DNA of 64,000 nucleotides from Stenotrophomonas humi (lineage in GTDB: Bacteria > Pseudomonadota > Gammaproteobacteria > Xanthomonadales > Xanthomonadaceae). The first letter of the stretch is position 1. Each line of letters begins with the position of its first letter. The position numbers and the translations under genes were made by a program. Below, piece by piece: positions 1 through 8,489 of the stretch. The DNA is taken from assembly GCF_001431415.1 (NCBI RefSeq), contig NZ_LDJI01000008.1, positions 29,789-93,788 of the forward strand. Reading direction: 5' to 3'. The notes under the pieces are model-generated. The model was not told the DNA's origin. It did not search any database and saw only the letters and a list, made by a program, of their open reading frames with translations.

Positions 1-2519
1 GTCACCGGCACTTTCAGCACCGTGCCGTCACGGCGGTTGATCAGCAGCGACAACTCGGCGCGCGGCGTACGCAGGCCCTGCACGTCGTAGGTTTCGGTGC
101 CATCGATGCCCAGCGTGTTGCGGTCGGTGCCCGGCTTGAACTCCAGCGGCAGCACGCCCATGCCGATCAGGTTGGTGCGGTGGATACGCTCGAAGCCTTC
201 GGCCGCGATCGCCTCTACGCCGGCCAGACGCACGCCCTTGGCGGCCCAGTCACGCGAGCTGCCCTGTCCGTAGTCGGCACCGGCGATGATGATCAGCGGT
301 TGCTTGCGCTCCATGTAGGTTTCAATGGCTTCCCACATGCGCATGACCTTGCCTTCCGGCTCCACGCGCGCCAGCGAGCCCTGCTTCACGCTGCCGTCGT
401 CGTTGCGCACCATTTCGTTGAACAGCTTCGGGTTGGCAAACGTGGCGCGCTGCGCGGTGAGGTGATCGCCGCGATGGGTGGCGTAGGAATTGAAGTCCTC
501 TTCCGGCAGGCCCATCTTGGCCAGGTACTCACCGGCCGCACTGGACAGCAGGATCGCGTTCGACGGCGACAGGTGGTCGGTGGTGATGTTGTCCGGCAGC
601 ACCGCCAGCGGGCGCATGCCCCGCAACGTACGCTCACCGGCCAATGCACCCTCCCAATACGGCGGACGGCGGATATAGGTGCTCTGCGGGCGCCAGTCGT
701 ACAGCGGGCTGACCTTCTCGCCGTGCTCGACGCGCACGTTGAACATCGGGTTGTAGACGCTGCGGAACTGCTCCGGCTTGACCGAGGCCTTCACCACTGC
801 ATCGATTTCCGCATCGCTCGGCCAGATGTCCTTCAGGCGTACTTGGTTGCCCTCGGCATCGATGCCCAGCACGTCCTTCTCGATGTCGAAACGCACGGTG
901 CCGGCGATGGCGTAGGCGATCACCAATGGCGGCGACGCCAGGAATGCCTGCTTGGCATACGGATGGATGCGGCCATCGAAGTTGCGGTTGCCCGACAGCA
1001 CCGCGGTCGAGTACAGATCGCGATCAATGATTTCCTGCTGGATCTTCGGGTCCAGCGCACCGCTCATGCCATTGCACGTGGTGCAGGCGAAGGCGACGAT
1101 GCCGAAGCCCAGCTTTTCCAGATCCGGCAGCAGGCCGGATTCTTCCAGGTACAGCTGCACCGCCTTGGAGCCCGGCGCCAGCGACGACTTCACCCATGGC
1201 TTGCGGATCAGTCCGCGCGCATTGGCATTGCGCGCCAGCAATGCAGCGGCAATCACGTTGCGCGGATTGGACGTGTTGGTGCAGCTGGTGATGGCCGCGA
1301 TGATCACCGCGCCATCAGGCATCAGCCCCTGCGCTTCCTCGGCCTTGCCCGATTCGAGCTTGGCTTCGTCAGCGATGCCCCGTTCCGCCAGGTCCGACAC
1401 CGGCAGGCGCTTGTGCGGATTGCTGGGGCCGGCCATGTTGCGCACGACGCTGGACAGATCGAACTCCAGCACCCGCTCGTACTGTGCGGTGACCAACGCA
1501 TCGGCCCACAGGCCGGTGGTCTTTGCGTAGTTCTCGACCAGCTCCAGCTGTGCTTCCTCGCGGCCGGTCAGGCGCAGGTAGTCGATGGTCTGCTGGTCGA
1601 TGTAGAACATCGCCGCCGTCGCGCCGTACTCCGGGCACATGTTGGAAATGGTCGCGCGGTCGCCGATGGTCAACGCCGCCGCACCTTCACCGAAGAACTC
1701 CAGCCACGCACCCACCACGCGTTCCTTGCGCAGGAATTCGGTGAGCGCCAGCACCACGTCGGTGGCGGTGATGTTGGGCTGCGGCTTGCCGATCAGCTTG
1801 ACGCCGATGATGTCGGGCAGACGCATCCACGACGCACGACCGAGCATCACGTTCTCTGCTTCCAGCCCCCCCACGCCGATGGCGATCACGCCCAGCGCAT
1901 CCACATGCGGGGTATGGCTGTCGGTGCCCACGCAGGTATCCGGGAACGCCACGCCGCCCTGCTGGTAGATCACCGGCGACATTTTCTCCAGATTGATCTG
2001 GTGCATGATGCCGTTGCCCGGTGGGATCACGTCCACGTTCTCGAAGGCCAGCTTGGTCCAGTCGATGAAGTGGAAACGGTCTTCGTTGCGACGGTCTTCG
2101 ATGGCGCGGTTCTTGGCGAACGCATCCGGATCGTAGCCACCACATTCCACCGCCAGCGAGTGGTCGACGATCAACTGCACCGGCACCACAGGATTGACCT
2201 TGGCCGGATCACCGCCCTTGTCGGCGATGGCATCACGCAGACCGGCCAGATCGACCAGCGCGGTCTGGCCGAGGATGTCGTGGCACACCACGCGGGCCGG
2301 GAACCACGGGAAATCGAGGTCGCGCCTGCGTTCGATCAGCTGCTTGAGCGAATCGGTCAGCGTGGCCGGGTTGCAGCGGCGCACCAGGTTTTCGGCCAGC
2401 ACGCGCGAGGTGTACGGCAGCGTGGCGTAGGCGCCGGGCGCGATCGCCTCGACGGCGGCCTGCGCGTCGAAGTAGTCCAGCTTGCTGCCGGGAAGATGCT
2501 TGCGGTAATCGGTGTTCAT
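1..2519 (-). CDS. acnD: Fe/S-dependent 2-methylisocitrate dehydratase AcnD (partial, C-terminus off the left edge)
   Basis: Aconitase-superfamily enzyme that dehydrates 2-methylcitrate to 2-methylaconitate in the 2-methylcitrate cycle for propionyl-CoA. The minus-strand frame starts MNTDYRKHLPGSKLDYF and is open to the window edge, about 839 residues against about 865 for AcnD, so only the last few dozen residues are missing. Iron-sulfur cluster ligands are visible in SCTNTSNP and in CTTCNGMSG, and the swivel domain carries GADYGQGSSRDWAA. AcnA would be a possible reading on domains alone. The choice of AcnD rests on the overall match and on prpC and prpB lying directly upstream on the same strand. 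PrpF usually follows acnD but would lie outside the window. Confidence 0.9.
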   Translation of the reverse strand, partial: MNTDYRKHLPGSKLDYFDAQAAVEAIAPGAYATLPYTSRVLAENLVRRCNPATLTDSLKQLIERRRDLDFPWFPARVVCHDILGQTALVDLAGLRDAIADKGGDPAKVNPVVPVQLIVDHSLAVECGGYDPDAFAKNRAIEDRRNEDRFHFIDWTKLAFENVDVIPPGNGIMHQINLEKMSPVIYQQGGVAFPDTCVGTDSHTPHVDALGVIAIGVGGLEAENVMLGRASWMRLPDIIGVKLIGKPQPNITATDVVLALTEFLRKERVVGAWLEFFGEGAAALTIGDRATISNMCPEYGATAAMFYIDQQTIDYLRLTGREEAQLELVENYAKTTGLWADALVTAQYERVLEFDLSSVVRNMAGPSNPHKRLPVSDLAERGIADEAKLESGKAEEAQGLMPDGAVIIAAITSCTNTSNPRNVIAAALLARNANARGLIRKPWVKSSLAPGSKAVQLYLEESGLLPDLEKLGFGIVAFACTTCNGMSGALDPKIQQEIIDRDLYSTAVLSGNRNFDGRIHPYAKQAFLASPPLVIAYAIAGTVRFDIEKDVLGIDAEGNQVRLKDIWPSDAEIDAVVKASVKPEQFRSVYNPMFNVRVEHGEKVSPLYDWRPQSTYIRRPPYWEGALAGERTLRGMRPLAVLPDNITTDHLSPSNAILLSSAAGEYLAKMGLPEEDFNSYATHRGDHLTAQRATFANPKLFNEMVRNDDGSVKQGSLARVEPEGKVMRMWEAIETYMERKQPLIIIAGADYGQGSSRDWAAKGVRLAGVEAIAAEGFERIHRTNLIGMGVLPLEFKPGTDRNTLGIDGTETYDVQGLRTPRAELSLLINRRDGTVLKVPV

Positions 2520-2618
2520 GGCTGGCCTGTGAGGGTCTGGGCTTGCTGGTGTTTGCAGTGGATTGCTCGCAGATGCACGCGATCTCAGCAATCCCACAGC
2601 AACACTTGGAATCTGGAG

Positions 2619-2744
2619 GCTCCCTTCTCCCGCCTGCGGGGGAAGGTGCCCGAAGGGCAGATGGGGGAAGCGTCTGGCAGCGGGCATCGCCTGTCAGAAG
2701 CTTCCCCTCACCCCAACCCCTCTCCCGCAGGCGGGAGAGGGGCT
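2619..2744. repeat. Intercistronic inverted repeat between prpC and acnD
   Basis: Two GC-rich hairpins bracket a spacer. The second is a perfect 12-bp stem, CCCCTCTCCCGC with loop AG, at 2717-2742. The first (2619-2648) is an imperfect copy of the same motif in the other orientation and is followed by GGTGCCCGAAGGGCAGATG. The same 12-bp stem recurs at 3960-3985. This resembles the MITE-like intergenic repeats of xanthomonads. It lies between two co-directional genes, so it would be transcribed. The remaining bases between acnD and prpC show no gene. Confidence 0.7.
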
Positions 2745-2768
2745 CAGGATCGATCTTGCACTCGCGCC

Positions 2769-3926
2769 TTACGCGCGCTTGTCCAACGGCACGAAGGTCT
2801 GGTCTTCCGGGCCGGTGTAGTTCGCGCTCGGGCGGATGATCTTGCCGTCGATGCGTTGCTCGATGATGTGCGCGCTCCAACCAGCAGTACGTGCAATCAC
2901 GAACAGCGGGGTGAACATCGCGGTCGGCACGCCCATCATGTGGTAGCTGACGGCACTGAACCAATCCAGGTTAGGGAACATCTTCTTGATGTCCCACATC
3001 ACCGTCTCCAGACGCTCGGCGATGTCGTACATCTTCATGTTTTCCTGCTCGGCCGACAGCTCGCGCGAGACGTCCTTGATCACCTTGTTGCGCGGATCGG
3101 ACACGGTGTAGACCGGGTGACCGAAGCCGATGACCACTTCCTTGCGCTCCACGCGCGCTTTGATGTCGGCCTCGGCTTCATCCGGCGTCTCGTAACGCTT
3201 CTGCACTTCGAACGCGACTTCGTTGGCACCACCGTGCTTCGGGCCGCGCAGTGCGCCGATGCCGCCGGTGATGGCGCTGTACATGTCGCTGCCGGTGCCG
3301 GCAATGACGCGGCAGGCAAAGGTCGACGCGTTGAATTCATGCTCTGCGTACAGGATCAGGCTGGTGTGCATCGCCTTGACCCACGACTCGCGCGGCTGCT
3401 CGCCGTGCAGCAGGTGCAGGAAGTGGCCACCGATGGAGTCGTCGTCGGTTTCCACGTCGATGACCTTGCCGTTGTGGCTCCAGTGGTACCAGTACAGCAG
3501 CATCGAACCGAGACAAGCCATCAGCTTGTCGGCGATGTCGCGCGCGCCCGGATGGTTGTGGTCGTCCTTCTCCGGCGACACGCAACCCATCACCGACACG
3601 CCGGTGCGCATCACGTCCATCGGGTGCGCCGACGGCGGCAGTTCTTCCAGCGCAGCCTTCACTGCCGCAGGAATACCGCGCAGCGCCTTCAGCTTGGCCT
3701 TGTAGGCGCGCAGTTCGGCCTTGTTCGGCAGCTTGCCATGCACCAGCAGGTGAGCGATTTCCTCGAACTCGCTGGTGTTGGCCAGATCCAGGATGTCGTA
3801 GCCGCGATAGTGCAGGTCGTTGCCGCTACGGCCGACGGTACACAGCGCGGTGTTGCCTGCGGCGGTGCCGGACAGGGCGACGGACTTCTTCGGCTTGAAC
3901 GCCGGTGCGGCGGTGGATTCAGACAT
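2769..3926 (-). CDS. prpC: 2-methylcitrate synthase PrpC
   Basis: Condenses propionyl-CoA with oxaloacetate to 2-methylcitrate, the entry step of the methylcitrate cycle, in the cytoplasm. The 385-residue product has the citrate synthase fold with the active-site signatures [16 protein letters not shown] and [13 protein letters not shown], and the C-terminal arginine segment [10 protein letters not shown]. The length fits PrpC (about 375-390) better than housekeeping GltA (about 430). It sits between prpB upstream and acnD downstream on the same strand. Hairpin repeats occupy both intercistronic gaps, which may uncouple its mRNA level from that of its neighbours. Confidence 0.95.
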   Translation of the reverse strand: MSESTAAPAFKPKKSVALSGTAAGNTALCTVGRSGNDLHYRGYDILDLANTSEFEEIAHLLVHGKLPNKAELRAYKAKLKALRGIPAAVKAALEELPPSAHPMDVMRTGVSVMGCVSPEKDDHNHPGARDIADKLMACLGSMLLYWYHWSHNGKVIDVETDDDSIGGHFLHLLHGEQPRESWVKAMHTSLILYAEHEFNASTFACRVIAGTGSDMYSAITGGIGALRGPKHGGANEVAFEVQKRYETPDEAEADIKARVERKEVVIGFGHPVYTVSDPRNKVIKDVSRELSAEQENMKMYDIAERLETVMWDIKKMFPNLDWFSAVSYHMMGVPTAMFTPLFVIARTAGWSAHIIEQRIDGKIIRPSANYTGPEDQTFVPLDKRA

Positions 3927-3959
3927 GGTGTGAACCTCGATCAGATGCGGGATTTAGCT

Positions 3960-3985
3960 CCCCTCTCCCGCCTGCGGGAGAGGGG
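3960..3985. repeat. Perfect hairpin repeat between prpB and prpC
   Basis: CCCCTCTCCCGC, loop CT, then GCGGGAGAGGGG: a perfect 12-bp stem followed by GCTGGGGGTGAGGGCCGGATG. The stem is identical to the one at 2717-2742. It falls in the 90-bp gap between prpB and prpC and has no U-run, so it looks like a repeat element or mRNA-stability hairpin rather than an intrinsic terminator. Confidence 0.7.
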
Positions 3986-4016
3986 CTGGGGGTGAGGGCC
4001 GGATGTTGCAGCCCAA

Positions 4017-4901
4017 TTACTTCTTCGCAGCAAACGTCCTGTCCAGGCTGCGCTCGAACTCGTGGTAACCGATCCGGTCGTACAGCTCCTCGCGGGTCTG
4101 CATCGTATCCACCACATTACGCTGGTGGCCATCACGGCGGATGGCTTCGTAGACGTTCTCGGCGGCCTTGTTGGCAGCGCGGAACGCCGACAACGGGAAC
4201 AGCTGGATCGCAACGCCCGAGGCGGCCAGTTCATCACGGCTGAACAGCGGCGTGGCGCCGAATTCAGTTATGTTGGCCAGCAGCGGCACTTTCACCGCGT
4301 CGGCGAAACGCTTGTAGGTTTCCAGGTCGTAGGCGGCCTCGGCAAAGATACCGTCGGCACCAGCTTCGACGCAGGCCAGCGCGCGCTCGATGGCCGCATC
4401 CACGCCTTCCATCTGGATGGCATCGGTACGCGCGATCAGGAAGAAATCCGGATCGGTCTTGGCATCGGCCGCCGCCTTCACGCGATCCACCATTTCACCC
4501 TGCGACACGATCTCCTTGCCCGGGCGATGACCGCAGCGCTTGGCACCGACCTGGTCTTCAATATGGCAGGCACCGGCACCGGCCTTGATCAGCGATTTCA
4601 CGGTACGTGCGATGTTGAACGCGCTCGGCCCGAAACCGGTATCGATATCCACCATCAACGGCAGATCGCAGACATCGGTGATGCGGCGCACGTCGATGAG
4701 CACGTCTTCCATCGTGTTGATGCCCAGATCCGGCAGGCCCAGCGAGCCGGCCGCGACACCGCCACCGGACAGATAGATGGCGCGATAGCCGGCGCGCTTG
4801 GCCAGCAGGGCATGGTTGGCATTGATCGCACCGATCACCTGCAGCGGCGATTCGGCAGCCAGTGCGGCGCGGAACGCGGCGCCTGCGGAAGAAACACTCA
4901 T
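4017..4901 (-). CDS. prpB: 2-methylisocitrate lyase PrpB
   Basis: Cleaves 2-methylisocitrate to pyruvate and succinate, the last step of the methylcitrate cycle. The start is set at the ATG at 4901, with AGGAGCC eight bases upstream, giving 294 residues ([18 protein letters not shown]), the usual PrpB length. The frame is open further upstream but has no ribosome site there. The isocitrate-lyase-family catalytic loop appears as [12 protein letters not shown], and the Mg-binding DIDTGFG and the IEDQ segment are present. It is the first gene of the minus-strand prpB-prpC-acnD set and is divergent from the HTH-citrate synthase gene. Confidence 0.95.
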   Translation of the reverse strand: MSVSSAGAAFRAALAAESPLQVIGAINANHALLAKRAGYRAIYLSGGGVAAGSLGLPDLGINTMEDVLIDVRRITDVCDLPLMVDIDTGFGPSAFNIARTVKSLIKAGAGACHIEDQVGAKRCGHRPGKEIVSQGEMVDRVKAAADAKTDPDFFLIARTDAIQMEGVDAAIERALACVEAGADGIFAEAAYDLETYKRFADAVKVPLLANITEFGATPLFSRDELAASGVAIQLFPLSAFRAANKAAENVYEAIRRDGHQRNVVDTMQTREELYDRIGYHEFERSLDRTFAAKK

Positions 4902-4972
4902 GGGTGGCTCCTGTCTTGGCGGTGGCGACAATGCCATTCCGCTATGGCGAGCAATCTGGCACCATCGGAAGC

Positions 4973-5000
4973 ATTGATCAATCTTGATTCAATAAATCAA
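4973..5000. promoter_or_regulatory. Candidate operator of the prp divergent promoter
   Basis: Two adjacent symmetrical motifs lie in the 112-bp gap between prpB and the HTH-citrate synthase. One is the perfect palindrome ATTGATCAAT at 4973-4982. The other is a perfect inverted repeat TTGATT-CAATA-AATCAA at 4984-5000. The element is AT-rich in an otherwise GC-rich region and ends 13 bases before the ATG at 5014. That position would let a bound protein control both directions. Binding by the adjacent HTH protein is inference. Confidence 0.55.
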
Positions 5001-5013
5001 CCTATTGAGCCCC

Positions 5014-6252
5014 ATGTCCGATCACCCCGATCACCCCGATCCAGAGCTGATCCCCGCCAGCCAAGCCTGTGCCCTGCTCGGCATCAGTACCGCCACGCTG
5101 TATGCCTACGTCAGCCGCGGGCAGCTGAGCTCGCGGCCCGGCGCGGATTCACGCAGCCGTGTGTACCTGCGGGCCGAGGTCGAGCGGCTGGCGCAACGCA
5201 AGCAGGCCGGCCGCGGCGCCGCTCGCGGCGCGGCGCAAAGCCTGGACCGTGGCCTGCCGGTCCTGGAAACGCGCATCTCGCTGATCCGCCCCGACGCGCC
5301 GTATTACCGTGGCCGTTCAGCGGTTGCGGCAGCGCAGTCGGGCGCCACGCTGGAGGACATCGCGCGCCTGCTGTGGGAATGCGAGGAGCAGAATCCGTTC
5401 GCGGCAGCAGCACCACCGCGCTGGCCGCAACGCATCGAGACACTGGCGCTGGATATGTCGTTGCCGCCGCTGGAACGCACCATGGCCTGCATTCCGCTGT
5501 TGGCACTGGGGCAACGGCAGTCACTCAATGCCGCCGCACCGGTACGCCGCGAAGTGGCTGCCACCTTGCTGCGGCAGAACGCTGCCCTGCTGGTCGGCAC
5601 CCAGCCCGACGCGCGTCCGGTGCATCGCCTGCTCGCCGATGCCTGGCTCCCTGGCGATGTGGGCTTCTCGGATGTGGTGCGTTCGGCGCTGGTGCTGTGT
5701 GCCGATCATGAATTGAATGTTTCAGCCTTTGCAGCGCGCGTGGTCGCCTCCACCGGTGCGCACCTGCATGCCACGGTAAGTGCCGGCCTGGCCGCATTGT
5801 CGGGGCCCCGCCACGGCGGCGCGACCGCACGTGCGCATGCGCTGCTGCTCGATGCCCAGGCCAGCGGTGCGCCGGCGGCCTTCATCACCGAACGCTGGCG
5901 ACGCGGCGACGAACTGCCGGGCTTCAATCACCTGCTCTACTCCGAAGGCGATCCACGCGGCGCCGAAGTGTTGCGCCTGCTGCGCGAACGGTGCGGCGAC
6001 AGCGAACGGATGCGGCATGTCGAAACCGTGATTGCAGCCACCGCTGAGAACAGCGGGCAGCATCCGAACATCGATGGCCTGCTTGCCGCGATCTGCTATG
6101 TGTACGACCTGCCGGCGGCGCATGCGCTGGTGATGTTCGCCACCGCGCGCCTGGCCGGCTGGCTGGCACACGCACTGGAACAGCAGGCACTGGGCACCCT
6201 GATCCGACCCCGCGCCCGTTACACCGGTGTGGTGCCCGGCAAGTCCGCGTAG
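5014..6252 (+). CDS. Helix-turn-helix protein with a C-terminal citrate synthase fold
   Basis: The 412-residue product joins an N-terminal MerR/excisionase-type HTH (about residues 8-60: ASQACALLGISTATLYAYVS then RVYLRAEVERLAQRK) to a full citrate synthase-like domain (about 85-412). The citrate synthase active-site pattern is kept: ADHELNVSAF, GPRHGGA, GFNHLLYSEGDPR, the aspartate in NIDGLLAAI, and IRPRARYTG. I chose the ATG at 5014; a TTG three codons upstream at 5005 is also in frame. The gene is divergent from prpB across palindromes. By position it is a candidate regulator sensing a methylcitrate-cycle metabolite, but a catalytic role is not excluded. It overlaps the convergent BtuF-like gene by 34 bases. 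Confidence 0.85.
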   Translation: MSDHPDHPDPELIPASQACALLGISTATLYAYVSRGQLSSRPGADSRSRVYLRAEVERLAQRKQAGRGAARGAAQSLDRGLPVLETRISLIRPDAPYYRGRSAVAAAQSGATLEDIARLLWECEEQNPFAAAAPPRWPQRIETLALDMSLPPLERTMACIPLLALGQRQSLNAAAPVRREVAATLLRQNAALLVGTQPDARPVHRLLADAWLPGDVGFSDVVRSALVLCADHELNVSAFAARVVASTGAHLHATVSAGLAALSGPRHGGATARAHALLLDAQASGAPAAFITERWRRGDELPGFNHLLYSEGDPRGAEVLRLLRERCGDSERMRHVETVIAATAENSGQHPNIDGLLAAICYVYDLPAAHALVMFATARLAGWLAHALEQQALGTLIRPRARYTGVVPGKSA

Positions 6253-7049
6253 GAGCGCTGCTTCCGGCTCCAGGCCTGGATGATCGCGGCAATCGCCTGC
6301 ACGCCATCGGTCAGTGCCGCCGGGCCGGGCTGCAGGATCAGCGGCGACTTGATCTCGTGCAGTTCGCCATCGCGCACCGCATTGATCGCCTCCCAACCGG
6401 GACGTACCGCCACCCGCTCCGGGCGGAACTTCTTGCCGCACCACGAACCGATGATGATGTCCGGATTGCGTGCGATCACCGGGCCGCCATTGGCGAGAAT
6501 CCGTGCCTTGGCCAGCGGTTCGCATGACAACTCGGGAAACACATCAATGCCGCCGGCGATCTCCACCAGCTCGGCGCCCCATTGGATGCCGGTGATGATC
6601 GGCTCATCCCACTCTTCCACGTATACGCGCGGCCGTTGTGGCAACAACGCCGCCTGCGCTGCGATGGCGTCCAGACCCCGCTGCAGTTCATCGGCATAGG
6701 CACTGGCGCGCTCGGCCACACCTACCAACCCACCCAGGCGACGGATGTAATCCAGAATGCCGGCCACGCTGCGATGGTTGGCGATCCACACTTCCACACC
6801 GTGGCGTATCAATTCGGCGGCGATATCGGCCTGGATATCCGAAAAGCCAATGGCCAGGTCAGGCTTGAGCTTGAGTATCTCGCCCACCTTGGCACTGGTG
6901 AACGCACTGACCTTCGGCTTGTCCCGTCGCGCCTGCGGCGGCCGCACGGTGAAACCACTGATACCGACGATGCGATCCTGCTCGCCCAGTGCGTACAGGG
7001 TTTCGGTGGGCTCTTCGGTCAGGCAGACAATACGACGCGGGCCAATCAT
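6219..7049 (-). CDS. Cobalamin-binding/BtuF-like periplasmic-binding-fold protein
   Basis: 276-residue protein of the helical-backbone metal-receptor (BtuF/FecB-like) family. It opens RIVCLTEEPTETLYALGEQD and contains the family signatures VGEILKLKPDLAIGFSDIQ and VYVEEWDEPIITG, with two lobes separated by a helical linker. No signal peptide is visible, unlike true BtuF, so it is probably cytoplasmic or an atypical member. No BtuC or BtuD gene is adjacent. Its ATG overlaps the stop of the upstream YqfO-like gene (ATGA), and it is the last gene of the pdxH operon. The substrate is unknown; vitamin B12 is the family default only. Confidence 0.75.
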   Translation of the reverse strand: MIGPRRIVCLTEEPTETLYALGEQDRIVGISGFTVRPPQARRDKPKVSAFTSAKVGEILKLKPDLAIGFSDIQADIAAELIRHGVEVWIANHRSVAGILDYIRRLGGLVGVAERASAYADELQRGLDAIAAQAALLPQRPRVYVEEWDEPIITGIQWGAELVEIAGGIDVFPELSCEPLAKARILANGGPVIARNPDIIIGSWCGKKFRPERVAVRPGWEAINAVRDGELHEIKSPLILQPGPAALTDGVQAIAAIIQAWSRKQRSYADLPGTTPV

Positions 7050-7390
7050 GGTGCGGCAAACTCCGTTGTATCGACGAATACCGCCGGCGTGTTCCAGGGA
7101 TGGTGGGCGGCGATGCCCTGCGTCAGCAGCCGCTGCAGGCGTTCGGGATCACGCGGGATGCAGAATTCCAGCCGCACGCTGGCTTCCCGCACCAATTCCC
7201 CCGCATCACCCAGGGCGCCATGTGTACCCGCCTGCACACGGAACTGTTCGTACCCCGGCGCGGACTCCCACATGCCCTGTGCATAGCCACCGGCAGCCAG
7301 ATCATCCACCGCCAGTATCCCCTGCTTGAGCACATCCAGATGCGCCGGCGGTACAAACACCACGATGCGGTAGACGGGAAACAGCTTCAC
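7046..7390 (-). CDS. YqfO/NIF3-like small protein
   Basis: 114-residue protein matching the compact YqfO insert domain of NIF3-like proteins (CutA-like ferredoxin fold): a YRIVVFVPPAHLDVL start, YEQFRVQAGTHGALGDAGE in the middle and an AHHPWNTPAVFV end. Biochemical role is unknown; members are often guessed to bind divalent metal. The start is a GTG at 7390, because GTGA overlaps the stop of the acetyltransferase gene by four bases; an ATG-initiated frame further upstream would run deep into that gene. The 3' end overlaps the start of the BtuF-like gene by four bases, so the three genes should be translationally coupled. Confidence 0.75.
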   Translation of the reverse strand: MKLFPVYRIVVFVPPAHLDVLKQGILAVDDLAAGGYAQGMWESAPGYEQFRVQAGTHGALGDAGELVREASVRLEFCIPRDPERLQRLLTQGIAAHHPWNTPAVFVDTTEFAAP

Positions 7391-7851
7391 GCAGGCTCCG
7401 TCGGCAATGGCATGCAGTAGTACACCACCCGCTCGGTTTCGGTAAAACCGCAGGCGCGATGCGCATCCTGCGCGGCACGGTTGTCCTGTGCGGTATCGGA
7501 AGCCAGTTCGGTACAACCGCAGGCCTTCGCCCAGCGCGCTACCGCTTCGATCAAGCCTCGCCCGATGCCCTGGTTGCGTGCCACATCACGCACATACCAG
7601 CCTTCAAGAAAACCTACCGGCGAGGTGGATGTGCCATTGACGTAGTCGTGCCGCAGGCTGGCTTCGGCCAATCCCACGGCCTGCCCCGCGGCATCAAATG
7701 CCAGCAGGCAGGTGTTGCCTTCGCCTTCGATCAGTTCCAGCAGATCGACCATGTCGGTTTCACTGTCGGGCCATAGTTCCAGGCGCAGCGTGGCCCAATC
7801 CGACCAGTCGTCGACCTGTGCGCGCCGCACCTGGAAGCGGCCCTCACTCAT
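7387..7851 (-). CDS. aac(6'): Aminoglycoside 6'-N-acetyltransferase, AAC(6')-Iz-like GNAT protein
   Basis: 154-residue GNAT acetyltransferase. The protein follows the chromosomal AAC(6')-Iz family of Stenotrophomonas: [10 protein letters not shown] near the N-terminus, then [20 protein letters not shown], the acetyl-CoA loop RNQGIGRGL and [15 protein letters not shown] at the C-terminus. AAC(6') enzymes acetylate the 6'-amino group of aminoglycosides such as tobramycin and amikacin; whether this allele confers resistance cannot be read from sequence. The start at 7851 gives an ATGA overlap with the pdxH stop; the frame is open upstream inside pdxH. It is embedded in a housekeeping operon with no mobile-element signs, so it appears intrinsic. 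Confidence 0.85.
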   Translation of the reverse strand: MSEGRFQVRRAQVDDWSDWATLRLELWPDSETDMVDLLELIEGEGNTCLLAFDAAGQAVGLAEASLRHDYVNGTSTSPVGFLEGWYVRDVARNQGIGRGLIEAVARWAKACGCTELASDTAQDNRAAQDAHRACGFTETERVVYYCMPLPTEPA

Positions 7852-8447
7852 GGATACAACAGCTGCTTGCTCCAGCTGCCTGCTGCATCGGCTTCGTAGC
7901 ACCAACGCTCGTGCAGGCGGAAATTGGCGCCGTACCAGAACTCGATGCGTCGCGGCACCACACGCACGCCACTCCAGCCTTCCGGGCGCGGTATATCGCG
8001 ACCTTCAAAGCGTGCTTCAAAACTGGCCAGACGCTGCTCGAATTCTTCACGCGAGGCCAACGGCTGCGATTGTTCCGATGCCCATGCACCCACCTGGCTC
8101 ATTCGCGGCCGCGAGGCGAAATACGCATCGGCTTCTGCCGCCGATACCAGTTGCGCTTCACCTTCCACCCGCACCTGGATGCCGGCTTCGCGCAGGCTGC
8201 GCCACAGGAACAGCAGCGCGACCTGACGGTTCGCATGCAGCTCACGGCCTTTGCGGCTGTCCAGGTGCGTATAGAACACGAAGCCGCGCTCATCGAATGC
8301 CTTGAGCAGCACGGTGCGTGCTGAAGGCCGGCCATCGAGGTCAACGGTAGCCACGGTCATTGCCGTGGCGTCGATTTCGCTACCGGCCTTTGCCTCTTCA
8401 AACAATGAGGCGAAAGTCGAAAGCGCTTCTGCGTAAAGATCGGTCAT
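7848..8447 (-). CDS. pdxH: Pyridoxamine 5'-phosphate oxidase PdxH
   Basis: FMN-dependent oxidase that converts pyridoxine or pyridoxamine 5'-phosphate to pyridoxal 5'-phosphate in vitamin B6 synthesis and salvage. The 199-residue product has the family core [54 protein letters not shown] and the C-terminal [16 protein letters not shown] with the PLP-contacting residues. I start at the ATG at 8447 (MTDLYAEAL); the open frame extends far upstream but does not resemble PdxH there. It is the first gene of the four-gene overlapping minus-strand operon and is divergent from the kinase gene. Confidence 0.95.
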   Translation of the reverse strand: MTDLYAEALSTFASLFEEAKAGSEIDATAMTVATVDLDGRPSARTVLLKAFDERGFVFYTHLDSRKGRELHANRQVALLFLWRSLREAGIQVRVEGEAQLVSAAEADAYFASRPRMSQVGAWASEQSQPLASREEFEQRLASFEARFEGRDIPRPEGWSGVRVVPRRIEFWYGANFRLHERWCYEADAAGSWSKQLLYP

Positions 8448-8489
8448 GGTTCCAGTTCGGACTGCATGGGATTGGGCTATTGTGGCGCC

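Noticed and set aside
180..3995. A 1271-codon open frame on the plus strand across acnD and prpC
   Set aside because: It is antisense to two confidently identified enzymes. It is rich in Arg, His, Gln and Ala as expected for the complement of GC-rich codons, and has no recognisable domains.
7387..7851. Acquired resistance cassette carrying aac(6')
   Set aside because: No integron attC site, insertion sequence or composition shift; the gene overlaps housekeeping neighbours on both sides.
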